This document shows, one piece after another, positions 34,286 through 42,185 of a DNA stretch of 62,431 nucleotides. The notes beneath the pieces were generated by a model that did no database searches, was not told the origin of the DNA, and saw only the letters and a program-made list of their open reading frames with translations. A program made the translations under genes and the position numbers. The stretch spans positions 1 to 62,431 of the forward strand of contig DAOTWY010000134.1 in assembly GCA_034435635.1 (NCBI GenBank). The letters are read 5' to 3'. Positions within the stretch are counted from its first letter, which is position 1; each line of letters starts with the position of its first letter. The stretch comes from DAOTWY01 sp003696565. GTDB lineage: Bacteria; Chloroflexota; Anaerolineae; Aggregatilineales; Phototrophicaceae.

Positions 34286-35533
34286 CTATCCTTCAAATTT
34301 CTTAAAAATGAGAGATGAGTTGTGTCCGCCAAAACCAAAAGAGTTTGTCATGGCGACTTCAATTTTATGATCACGAGCTTCATTTGGTACATAGTCAAGA
34401 TCGCAATCCGGGTCTTTTTCATAATAATTGATCGTTGGTGGAGCAACATGGTCGCGGATTGCTAAGACGCAAAATGCTGCTTCTAATGCGGCTGTCATGC
34501 CCATACCATGTCCTGTCATGCTTTTGGTGGAACTAATTGGGATTTTATATGCAGTATCACCAAAAACGCGCTTGACAGCTTTTGTTTCCATGGGGTCGTT
34601 AAGGTCTGTGGCGGTGCCGTGCGCGCTGATGTAATCAATATCTTCAGGATTGAGCTGTGCCATATCTAAGGCTTGTTGAATGGCGCGGCTTGCACCAATG
34701 CCTTCTGGTTCTGGTGCGGTGATATGAAAGGCATCTGATGTGGTACCATAACCAACAATTTCCGCAAGAATTTCTGCCCCACGTGCTTTTGCTGCTTCTA
34801 GTTCTTCTAACATCAAAACAGCTGCCCCTTCTGCAAATACTAGCCCGTCCCGATCTTTGGAAAAGGGACGCATCGCCGTTGCAGGATCATCGTTACGACG
34901 TGAGCACGCTCCAACACGGTCAAACACAGCGATCCCAATTGCCAAGATAGGTGCTTCTCCACAACCTGCTAAGGCGCGATCAATCCGTCCGAGCTTGATC
35001 CAATCAACCGCTTGCCCAATGCAATCAGCCCCGGTTGCGCAGGCAGATGCAGGTGTTTGAGATGGACCTGTTGCGCCGATGCTAATGCTGACCATGTTAC
35101 TTGCGCCGTTGACGACGAGCATCGGAATACCAAAAGGCGTGACCTTACGGAGATTTTTGGTACGTTCTACCATGAGAATTTGGTCTTCAAAGCTCTTTTG
35201 ACCACCGACGGATGATCCTACAACAACTCCCATTCGGTTGCGTTCTTCCTCGGTCTTTAACTCAAAACCAGAATGCTGATACGCTTGCATAGCAGCCGCA
35301 TAATCAAACAATTGATAACGATCTCGCCGGCGTAATTCTTTGCTATCAACGTATTGTGTTGGGTCAAAATCTTTGACCTCTGCGGCAATTTGTACGCTGT
35401 GATCGGTTGGGTCATACTGCGTTATACGGGCAATGCCAGATCGCCCTGCTTTGATAGCTTCCCAGGTGGTTTCAACGTCATTACCTAATGGTGTGACCAT
35501 CCCCAACCCGGTGACAACGACACGTCGGGACAT
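34286..35533 (-). CDS. fabF: Beta-ketoacyl-ACP synthase II (FabF)
   Basis: Condenses malonyl-ACP with a growing acyl-ACP in fatty acid elongation. The 415 residues carry the catalytic Cys in PASACATGAD (Cys 165), the first His in SAHGTATDLNDP and the second in KSMTGHGMGMT, giving a normal Cys-His-His triad. RRVVVTGLGMVTPLG is the usual N-terminus. ATG 35531-35533 is supported by AAGGAG at 35543-35549; the longer open frame has no such support. It is upstream of rnc on the same strand with four bases between. No acyl carrier protein gene is next to it here. Confidence 0.96.
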   Translation of the reverse strand: MSRRVVVTGLGMVTPLGNDVETTWEAIKAGRSGIARITQYDPTDHSVQIAAEVKDFDPTQYVDSKELRRRDRYQLFDYAAAMQAYQHSGFELKTEEERNRMGVVVGSSVGGQKSFEDQILMVERTKNLRKVTPFGIPMLVVNGASNMVSISIGATGPSQTPASACATGADCIGQAVDWIKLGRIDRALAGCGEAPILAIGIAVFDRVGACSRRNDDPATAMRPFSKDRDGLVFAEGAAVLMLEELEAAKARGAEILAEIVGYGTTSDAFHITAPEPEGIGASRAIQQALDMAQLNPEDIDYISAHGTATDLNDPMETKAVKRVFGDTAYKIPISSTKSMTGHGMGMTAALEAAFCVLAIRDHVAPPTINYYEKDPDCDLDYVPNEARDHKIEVAMTNSFGFGGHNSSLIFKKFEG

Positions 35534-35601
35534 CGTATAAAAACTCCTTGCTTGATTAAAAAAACTATTTCGCTGTTTGTACCACACTCTGGATATGTTT
35601 T

Positions 35602-36315
35602 CTAGGTGTGGCGATCTTGGTGAGAGGGTGTGTAACTCCCTTCAATCCATACTTCTTTGTTGGCACTAATTTCTTTTTTCCAAACGGGTACAATTTCTTT
35701 CAGGCGGTCAATGCCATAGCGTGCTGCCTCAAAGCACCCATCATCACGATGTGCGGATGAACAAGCAATTAAAACAGTGTTTTGACCAACCTCTAACTTG
35801 CCTAGCCGTTGAACAATGGCAATTCCTTGAACGTTTTGCCAACGCTGACGAATTTCCTGAGCAACTTGCCGCATTTTCTCTAATGCCATTTCCTCATAAG
35901 CCTCATATTCAAGGTGTTCTGTTTGAGGCAGATGCCCATCTTTGTGTGTTTGACCTCGTACGATGCCGCTAAACAAACATACTGCGCCTGTTGCGGGTGT
36001 GGTAATAGCAGCAATAATTTCGTCATGGTCAATGGGTTCATAGGGTAGACGGAAAATTTCCGGCTGATGATCGCCGCCGCTGACAGGCGGAAAGAAAGCA
36101 ACTTCGTCGCCAGGTTGAACAATATCCAAGTCGCTAGCAAACTCACGATTAATTGATGCAATGGCATGGTTAACATTGACTTCAATCTCTGGGATTGCCT
36201 GGCTAAGTGCTACACGAACATCATTGAGTGTGGCACCTTCTGGAACATCTAATGTCAAGCGTGACTTCCCTGCACGATCTTTTAAGGTTGCAAACAAAAG
36301 AATATTAATCTGCAT
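35602..36315 (-). CDS. MoaD-MoaE fusion, molybdopterin synthase
   Basis: 237 residues in which both subunits of molybdopterin synthase are joined. Residues 1-81 are MoaD (ILLFATLKDRAG, PGDEVAFFPPVSGG). The terminal Gly-Gly that carries the thiocarboxylate is internal here at 80-81. Residues 82-237 are MoaE (GAVCLFSGIVRGQT, HLEYEAYEEMA, GKLEVGQNTVLIACSSAHR, VPVWKKE). MoaX of mycobacteria has the same arrangement and is cut after the Gly-Gly. A similar cut is expected here for activity. It overlaps moaC by 11 bases. Molybdenum-enzyme targets are not in the window. Confidence 0.9.
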   Translation of the reverse strand: MQINILLFATLKDRAGKSRLTLDVPEGATLNDVRVALSQAIPEIEVNVNHAIASINREFASDLDIVQPGDEVAFFPPVSGGDHQPEIFRLPYEPIDHDEIIAAITTPATGAVCLFSGIVRGQTHKDGHLPQTEHLEYEAYEEMALEKMRQVAQEIRQRWQNVQGIAIVQRLGKLEVGQNTVLIACSSAHRDDGCFEAARYGIDRLKEIVPVWKKEISANKEVWIEGSYTPSHQDRHT

Positions 36316-36790
36316 GAGCTATGTAATCTCCGTGAACACCGCCTCTTTTTTCGATAAGACGAATATTGCTAATCTGCATTTCGCGATCAACAGCCTTCGC
36401 CATATCATAAATTGTTAATGCTGTAATACTGACAGCAGTTAACGCTTCCATTTCTACGCCGGTTTTGCCGGTTGTACGCGCAGTCGCTGTAATATGAATA
36501 GTGTGGTGTGTTTCGTCAACTGTTAAATCAACGGCAATCTTTGTTAATGGGATAGGATGACACAACGGGATTAATTCTGCCGTGCGTTTGGCTGCCATGA
36601 TGCCAGCAATACGTGCCACGCTGAACACATCTCCTTTTTTTAAGTTGCCAGCTTGGATAAGTTGTAATGTTTCTGGTTTCATTTGGATGCTACCAGTTGC
36701 GATAGCGGTACGTTCCGTATCTGGCTTATCACTGACATCCACCATATCCGCTTTACCAGTTGGGTCAAGATGGGTTAGTTTTTCGTTCAA
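36305..36790 (-). CDS. moaC: Cyclic pyranopterin monophosphate synthase MoaC
   Basis: 161 residues, the usual length. It acts with MoaA to turn GTP into cyclic pyranopterin monophosphate, the first step of molybdenum cofactor synthesis. Motifs are KADMVDVSDKPDTER, GIMAAKRTAELIPLCHPIPL and TGKTGVEMEALTAVSITALT, containing the Lys and His residues of the active site. The start is TTG 36788-36790 with AAGGAT upstream. It overlaps the moaD-moaE gene and is divergent from ftsY. No MoaA gene is visible nearby. Confidence 0.95.
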   Translation of the reverse strand: MNEKLTHLDPTGKADMVDVSDKPDTERTAIATGSIQMKPETLQLIQAGNLKKGDVFSVARIAGIMAAKRTAELIPLCHPIPLTKIAVDLTVDETHHTIHITATARTTGKTGVEMEALTAVSITALTIYDMAKAVDREMQISNIRLIEKRGGVHGDYIAHAD

Positions 36791-36800
36791 ATTACAATCC

Positions 36801-36829
36801 TTGTTTTGATACTTGCCGAATTATATACT
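36801..36829 (+). promoter_or_regulatory. Promoter of ftsY, overlapping a divergent -10 for moaC
   Basis: TTGTTT (36801-36806) and TATACT (36824-36829) are 17 bases apart and give a start near 36836, about 31 bases before the ftsY TTG. On the opposite strand a perfect TATAAT covers 36820-36825 and would serve moaC. The two -10 elements overlap by two bases, so polymerases for the two genes would compete. Confidence 0.45.
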
Positions 36830-36866
36830 TGATTTTAATTACGATTATAACTTGGAGATGAGGGCA

Positions 36867-37757
36867 TTGGGTATTTTTAATAGAGGATTGTCTAAAACTC
36901 GTAAATCTTTCTTCGGTCGAATTGCCAATATGTTGGGCAACACTGAGATTGATGAAGATACTTGGGATGATATAGAAGCCCTGCTTATTCAAGCTGATTT
37001 GGGTGTAAATACAACTACACGAGTGATTCAGGCGTTAAAAGCACGTGGTATCACCAAAAACGATGAATTGCAGGCAGCATTAAGAGAAGAGTTATTAAAT
37101 CTTCTGAGTTTTCCACCAACTTTGAATATCAGTGGACGAGAGTTATCCATCATTTTGGTAGTTGGTGTGAATGGCAGTGGTAAAACAACATCAATTGGCA
37201 AGTTAGCCCACCGCTTATCGTTGGCAGGGCGTAAGGTCATGCTTGCTGCTGGTGATACATTTCGTGCGGCTGCAATCGATCAATTGAAATTATGGGGAGA
37301 AAAAGTGAATGTGCCGGTTATTGCAAATCAACCGGGGTCTGATCCGGCTGCACTCGTCTATGATGCAACGGTAGCGGCTAAAGCGCGCGGATATGAAATT
37401 TTAATTGTTGATACAGCAGGTCGCTTGCATACCAATTATAATCTGATGGAGGAATTGGCAAAAATCCGCGCTGTTTCTAGCAAAGTTGTGCCGGATGCTC
37501 CGCATGAGGTATTACTTGTTTTAGACGGTACAACTGGACAAAATGCTTTACAACAGGCTAAAAAATTCAAAGAAATGATCGATGTAACGGGGGTTATCAT
37601 CACGAAGTTGGATGGTACTCCTAAAGGGGGGATGGTTTTTTCGGTGTTTGATGATCTGAATTTACCAGTGCATTATATTGGTTTAGGAGAAGGTATTAAC
37701 GATCTTGTTTTGTTCAACCCCGAAATTTTTGTCAAAAGTTTGTTTGATGAGAATTAA
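36867..37757 (+). CDS. ftsY: Signal recognition particle receptor FtsY
   Basis: 296 residues. It is the membrane-associated GTPase that receives SRP-ribosome complexes. It contains a short N domain (SKTRKSFFGRIANMLG) followed by the G domain: GVNGSGKTTSIGKLA, DTFRAAAIDQLK, VDTAGRLHTN, ITKLDGTPKGGMVF and a closing GLGEGINDL. The long acidic A domain of proteobacterial FtsY is missing, as in many other bacteria. TTG 36867 is chosen because GGAG at 36854-36857 precedes it and MGIFNRGLSKTR is the common N-terminus. ATG 36858 remains possible. It is two bases from the next gene. Confidence 0.93.
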   Translation: MGIFNRGLSKTRKSFFGRIANMLGNTEIDEDTWDDIEALLIQADLGVNTTTRVIQALKARGITKNDELQAALREELLNLLSFPPTLNISGRELSIILVVGVNGSGKTTSIGKLAHRLSLAGRKVMLAAGDTFRAAAIDQLKLWGEKVNVPVIANQPGSDPAALVYDATVAAKARGYEILIVDTAGRLHTNYNLMEELAKIRAVSSKVVPDAPHEVLLVLDGTTGQNALQQAKKFKEMIDVTGVIITKLDGTPKGGMVFSVFDDLNLPVHYIGLGEGINDLVLFNPEIFVKSLFDEN

Positions 37758-37759
37758 TT

Positions 37760-38536
37760 GTGCGGATCACTAGTTTTCAAAACCCTAAAGTTAAACAAGT
37801 GAAAAAATTGCGCGAACGTCGAGAAAGGCAACAAACACAACGCTTTGTTATTGACGATGAGCGCGATTTAATTCGTGCTTTAGATGCCGGGTATAGCGTG
37901 GATTATGCTTTTTATTGCCCAGCACTTGGGGCACAGATCAGTACACTAGAGCGTTTACCTCTGATCTATGAAGTTTCTCAAGAGATTATGGAAAAAGTGA
38001 GTTACCGGCAAAATCCGTCTGGTTTGGTGGCGGTTATGATTCAAAAACCGATATGTCAGCTTAAAGATGCGCCACTAAGCCGGTTTATTTTAGGCTTGGT
38101 AAATTTGAAGAAGCCGGGCAACATTGGCGCGCTACTTCGTACTGCAGATGCAACTGCTTTTCAGACAATTCTATTGATTGACACCTCTTTGGACATTTAT
38201 AACCCAAATGTGATTCGTAGTAGTACAGGAGCTTGCTTTCTCGACAATATCTATGAAGTAACATCGGAGCAAGCCGTGGCGTATTTGCGAGCAAATGATT
38301 ATTCCATTGTAGCTGCCGTTGTTGATGGTGATAAGACACTTTTCCAAGCAGATTTTAGTGGGCGTACAGCGGTTATCTTGGGTACGGAGGATCAAGGATT
38401 AGATACTTATTGGGTAAATCATGCTGATCAGCGTGTGAGAATCCCTATGATTGGTAAAATTGCTGATTCACTTAATGTATCTGTTTCCGGGGCGATATTT
38501 ATGGTAGAGGCACTTCGGGCATATAGCGATACTTGA
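37760..38536 (+). CDS. TrmH/SpoU-family RNA 2'-O-ribose methyltransferase
   Basis: 258 residues. The N-terminal part (ITSFQNPKVKQVKKLRERRER) is the RNA-binding substrate domain seen in 23S rRNA methylases such as RlmB or TsnR. The SPOUT knot follows: LVNLKKPGNIGALLRTADA, NPNVIRSSTGACFL, ILGTEDQGLD and IPMIGKIADSLNVSVSGAIFM with the knot residues. The target nucleotide cannot be told. GTG 37760 starts two bases after ftsY ends and probably shares its transcript. Confidence 0.9.
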   Translation: MRITSFQNPKVKQVKKLRERRERQQTQRFVIDDERDLIRALDAGYSVDYAFYCPALGAQISTLERLPLIYEVSQEIMEKVSYRQNPSGLVAVMIQKPICQLKDAPLSRFILGLVNLKKPGNIGALLRTADATAFQTILLIDTSLDIYNPNVIRSSTGACFLDNIYEVTSEQAVAYLRANDYSIVAAVVDGDKTLFQADFSGRTAVILGTEDQGLDTYWVNHADQRVRIPMIGKIADSLNVSVSGAIFMVEALRAYSDT

Positions 38537-38602
38537 TGAGACGATTCTGGAACGATTTTGCAACGTATGTCTGTTAAATTAGCGAAAGAATGTGAATTTA
38601 CG

Positions 38603-39703
38603 ATGAGCAGCTTAACAAATCAGCTATCTGACCTGAAGAATCAAATTGATACCTTAATGGGGCGACTAGATATTAGTGGTAAAGTTAGCCAACTTAAGGA
38701 GTTAGAAGTCAAATCGACAGATCCAGATTTCTGGAATGTTCCAGATGAAGCTCAAAAAGTTATGAAGCAAATGTCTAAGATCAAGGCGATGATTCAACCT
38801 TGGCAACAGATTGCTAACCGGATTAATGATGCGCTTGAACTGGCACAACTAGAAGATCCTGATTTGGAACAAGAGTTAGTTCAGGAGGCAAACCAGCTAG
38901 CCAGCGAAGTTGAAAAAATGTCACTTCAAGCGATGCTTTCTGGTCCACATGATAATGAAGATGCTATTTTGGCTATTCATGCGGGGGCTGGTGGTGTTGA
39001 TGCCCAAGATTGGGCGGAAATGTTGGAGCGCATGTATATCCGTTGGGCAGAACAAAACGGCTACAAAGTGGAGTTCATTGAACGCAGCGATGGCGAAGAA
39101 GCCGGTCTTAAGAGTGTGATGATGTCGATTAGTGGTCCTTATGCTTATGGTTATTTACGGAGTGAGCAAGGGGTGCATCGTTTAGTTCGTCTCAGTCCGT
39201 TTGATTCTGCAAATCGCCGTCATACGTCATTTGCTAAGGTGGAACTATGGCCCGATATTCAGGAGGATATTGATATTGACATCAATGAAAAAGATATTCG
39301 GGTAGATACCTACCGTGCTAGTGGAGCTGGTGGACAGCATGTGCAAAAAAATGATACTGCTGTTCGTATGACACATATTCCAACTGGAATCGTGGTTCAG
39401 TGTCAAAATCAACGTAGTCAGGCGCAAAATCGTGAGCGTGCTTTACAAATTTTGAAGGCACGGTTATATGAACTGGAACGTCAGAAGCAAGAAGCTGAAT
39501 TAGCCGCCTTGAAGGGTGAAAACGTTGATGCAGGGTGGGGTAACCAAATTCGATCTTATGTATTACACCCATATCAGATGGTTAAGGATCATCGTACAAA
39601 TTATGAAGTTGGGAATACTAGTGCGGTTTTAGATGGGCGATTGAATGAGTTCATGGAAGCCTATCTCCGGGCTAAAATCCGATTAGTGAGCACAGATGAA
39701 TAA
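38603..39703 (+). CDS. prfB: Peptide chain release factor 2
   Basis: 366 residues. The anticodon-like SPF tripeptide that reads UGA is in RLSPFDSANRR (198-200). The catalytic GGQ is in SGAGGQHVQKND (243-245). The N-terminal helical domain is normal. The in-frame TGA with its upstream Shine-Dalgarno, used in many species for autoregulatory frameshifting, is absent. Around codon 20-25 (GRLDISGK) the frame runs straight through, so this copy has no programmed frameshift. ATG 38603 is preferred by similarity of the N-terminus; ATG 38567 and TTG 38558 are also in frame. Confidence 0.94.
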   Translation: MSSLTNQLSDLKNQIDTLMGRLDISGKVSQLKELEVKSTDPDFWNVPDEAQKVMKQMSKIKAMIQPWQQIANRINDALELAQLEDPDLEQELVQEANQLASEVEKMSLQAMLSGPHDNEDAILAIHAGAGGVDAQDWAEMLERMYIRWAEQNGYKVEFIERSDGEEAGLKSVMMSISGPYAYGYLRSEQGVHRLVRLSPFDSANRRHTSFAKVELWPDIQEDIDIDINEKDIRVDTYRASGAGGQHVQKNDTAVRMTHIPTGIVVQCQNQRSQAQNRERALQILKARLYELERQKQEAELAALKGENVDAGWGNQIRSYVLHPYQMVKDHRTNYEVGNTSAVLDGRLNEFMEAYLRAKIRLVSTDE

Positions 39704-39718
39704 AAAAGGATAGGCAAG

Positions 39719-40759
39719 ATGAGCGAAGAGGTTATCCGGCAGTTCAATAGTCTAAAGCAGCGGTTTAAGCAACTCTCTGATGATGTTCGCATGGATGTTA
39801 TCAATCGTGAAGTGACATCCATTGAGACAAAAATTCATAATATGCCGGCAGAAATTCAGAAAATTCGGCAACGCGGTTATGCCTTCCGTTCATATTTAGA
39901 GCAAAAGGCTGAAGTGTTTAGCAAACATTGGGAAGCACTACATCGTCGTATTACCATGGTAATAGAGCAGGAAGTTGGTTGCCTTAGCCAGGAGTTTTCA
40001 GAAGTTGAACGCAGATTTAACCTGGCAGAACGTGTTGCAAATCATCCAGAACGATTAGCAGGATTGCTTGATGATTTAAGAGATGCTGTCCAAGAACTTG
40101 ATGAAAAAACAAAAGCTTCCGTCAACCGGGCGAGGGAAGTATATGCCACGCTGAAAAAAGATGTTGACGAAAATCAACGCCAGTTAGATGAAATTAACTG
40201 GTTTTGTGATGTCAAAGATGAAGCGACGTTTGATCTCTTAGCTGGCGAATCGTTGTTTATGGTTGCGAAAGGTGAATGGGTTGCAACCGGCAAGGGTAAA
40301 GATGATCCTGATGGCTATTTATATTTAACAGATCAACGAATTGTTTTTGAACAAAAAGAAAAAGTTGGTAAAAAATTAGGCTTGTTCGGTGGTAAACAAG
40401 TTCAGGAAGTTGAATGGGAAATCCCGCTTAATCAGATTGAAGGTGTAGAATGGGAAAATAAAGGGTTATTTGGCGGTAAAGATATGCTGCATTTTACTCT
40501 ACGTTCTGGTGCTCCCTACGACAAAATTACTGTTGAGGTTAAAGGGGCGGCGGATAATAAATACTGGGTCAAGCAAATTGAGCGGATGATCGCTGGCGAA
40601 ACAAATGACGAGCGCGCTATTGAGCCAGACCCAGAGATGGTTGAAAAATTGCGCAATGCTCCCACAGAATGTCATATTTGCGGGGCAACGCTTCCACCGT
40701 TGGCAGGTAATATGAATCAGGTTTCTTGTGAATATTGTGGTTCAGTTATTCGTATTTAA
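39719..40759 (+). CDS. Coiled-coil, PH/GRAM-like and zinc-ribbon protein of unknown function
   Basis: 346 residues. Residues 1-170 are long amphipathic helices, probably coiled coil (HNMPAEIQKIRQRGYAF, LDDLRDAVQELDEKTK). Residues about 180-300 look like a PH or GRAM-like beta-barrel (GYLYLTDQRIVFEQKEK, WEIPLNQIEGVEW, GKDMLHFTLRSG). The C-terminus has a zinc ribbon (CHICGATLP and CEYCGSVIRI). There is no signal peptide. AAGGATAGG gives a good ribosome binding site 15 bases after prfB ends. Such an order of modules suggests a scaffold. I do not recognise the family. The 3' end overlaps the convergent MFS gene by 18 bases. Confidence 0.7.
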   Translation: MSEEVIRQFNSLKQRFKQLSDDVRMDVINREVTSIETKIHNMPAEIQKIRQRGYAFRSYLEQKAEVFSKHWEALHRRITMVIEQEVGCLSQEFSEVERRFNLAERVANHPERLAGLLDDLRDAVQELDEKTKASVNRAREVYATLKKDVDENQRQLDEINWFCDVKDEATFDLLAGESLFMVAKGEWVATGKGKDDPDGYLYLTDQRIVFEQKEKVGKKLGLFGGKQVQEVEWEIPLNQIEGVEWENKGLFGGKDMLHFTLRSGAPYDKITVEVKGAADNKYWVKQIERMIAGETNDERAIEPDPEMVEKLRNAPTECHICGATLPPLAGNMNQVSCEYCGSVIRI

Positions 40760-42103
40760 TGGTGTGTATTCATTTTGAGCTTTCTGTAGTTTGCGTTGTT
40801 TTGCGTAGCGTAACGCTATCAGCCATAATATGAGTGGAATCAGGCTAACAAGGGCTGTTCCATAGGCAATCAGGCTGAGGTTGTGGCTGATAGTTGTATA
40901 ATTGATTAGGCGAATTTGTGATTCCCATGTTGTCTCTTGAAGCATCAGTAAAGGCTGTGAGGTGCGTTGGTTTAGTATATCAACCAAGCTGCCATGTATA
41001 AGTGTGCTGGCAACGGTTGCAAACTGAAAGATTGCCATATCCAGCGCAAAAACCCGTCCTAGATAACGGTCTGGCACACTCTTTTGAATAATAACAGTGC
41101 TATATACCCAATTGGCGGAGCCACCCATTGCCCGGATGATGAACGCAATGGATACAAGGGTCAGCGACCCAATTGATCCCAAAACAACCCACCCCAAAAA
41201 CTCCAAAAAGAACCCGAACGCAACCAAATATCTCATACGTGGGACAGATCCATCGTTAAAGCGGTTGAATAACAAGGGGCCGGCAATTGCTCCAACACCA
41301 AAGGCACTATACATAATACCTAGAGGTAGTTGTGAATCGCCATGAATCGCAAAGAGTTGTGTTGCCATCACCGTCATCAGCAGGTCAACATTGCCGATGC
41401 TACCACCACCTTTGATAAGTAATGTTGCAATTGTCGCTGGATTTCGCGCTAAGTAGCGCAATCCATCCATAAAACTACCACTTTCATGATGCTCGTGATC
41501 ATCATGTGATATGATTGTTTTTGCTTCTGGCGTAATTTTAATTTGCGCGATAAGCCAACCAGCAAGGGCAAATGTCATTGCATCAATAATCAGCGCAGTT
41601 GCTGTGCCAAACTGAGAGGCAACCACCCCGCCGACAATCGCACCGAGAGCAAGCATGGCAGACCAAGTAATACCGCTTAATGTATTGGCAATTACTAAAT
41701 TTTCCCGTTTTACGACACTTGGCATAATAGCGGATTGCCCAGGTTCAAATAAAGCAGATAAGGTAAATTGAAGAATAGTTAACAGATAAATAAGCCAAAG
41801 TGTATCTGGTGTCGTGGCTAATAGAAACATCAAAACCACACCAGTCCTTAACAGGTTACAATAGATGAGTATTTTTTTTCGGTCAAATTTGTCAACAATT
41901 ACACCTGCAAAGGGGCTAACGATTAGTGGAGAGAGAAATCTTGCCATTAAAAATAAACTGATGGCTAATCCTGAACCGTTGCTATATTCGGCAACTAACA
42001 CAGATAACGCGATGGTATTGAACCAGTCCCCCAACAGACTGATGACCTGTGCCAGCCATAAATAGCGAAAATTTGGATTCTCTTTAAGAACTTTGAGATA
42101 CAT
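40742..42103 (-). CDS. MFS transporter (MFS_3/enterobactin-exporter-like)
   Basis: 453 residues with twelve predicted membrane segments. FAGVIVDKFDRKKILIYCN is the cytoplasmic loop motif A between segments 2 and 3. The N-terminus NPNFRYLWLAQVISLLGDW is typical of the MFS_3 group that includes macrolide and siderophore exporters. A charged loop in the middle is rich in His and Asp (ISHDDHEHHESGS) and might bind a metal. The ATG has AAAGG upstream. Divergent promoter space separates it from the TPR gene. Substrate unknown. Confidence 0.85.
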   Translation of the reverse strand: MYLKVLKENPNFRYLWLAQVISLLGDWFNTIALSVLVAEYSNGSGLAISLFLMARFLSPLIVSPFAGVIVDKFDRKKILIYCNLLRTGVVLMFLLATTPDTLWLIYLLTILQFTLSALFEPGQSAIMPSVVKRENLVIANTLSGITWSAMLALGAIVGGVVASQFGTATALIIDAMTFALAGWLIAQIKITPEAKTIISHDDHEHHESGSFMDGLRYLARNPATIATLLIKGGGSIGNVDLLMTVMATQLFAIHGDSQLPLGIMYSAFGVGAIAGPLLFNRFNDGSVPRMRYLVAFGFFLEFLGWVVLGSIGSLTLVSIAFIIRAMGGSANWVYSTVIIQKSVPDRYLGRVFALDMAIFQFATVASTLIHGSLVDILNQRTSQPLLMLQETTWESQIRLINYTTISHNLSLIAYGTALVSLIPLILWLIALRYAKQRKLQKAQNEYTPLNTNN

Positions 42104-42126
42104 AAGTGCCTTTCATCAGACTAGGA

Positions 42127-42155
42127 TTGAGAATTTCCCACAAACGCGCTAAAAA
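42127..42155 (+). promoter_or_regulatory. Candidate promoter of the large TPR gene
   Basis: TTGAGA (42127-42132) and TAAAAA (42150-42155) are 17 bases apart in the 82-base gap before the TPR gene. The -35 is close to consensus and the -10 is weaker. Confidence 0.3.
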
Positions 42156-42185
42156 TGAAAGAGTGAATTAACGAGAGAAAATTAA

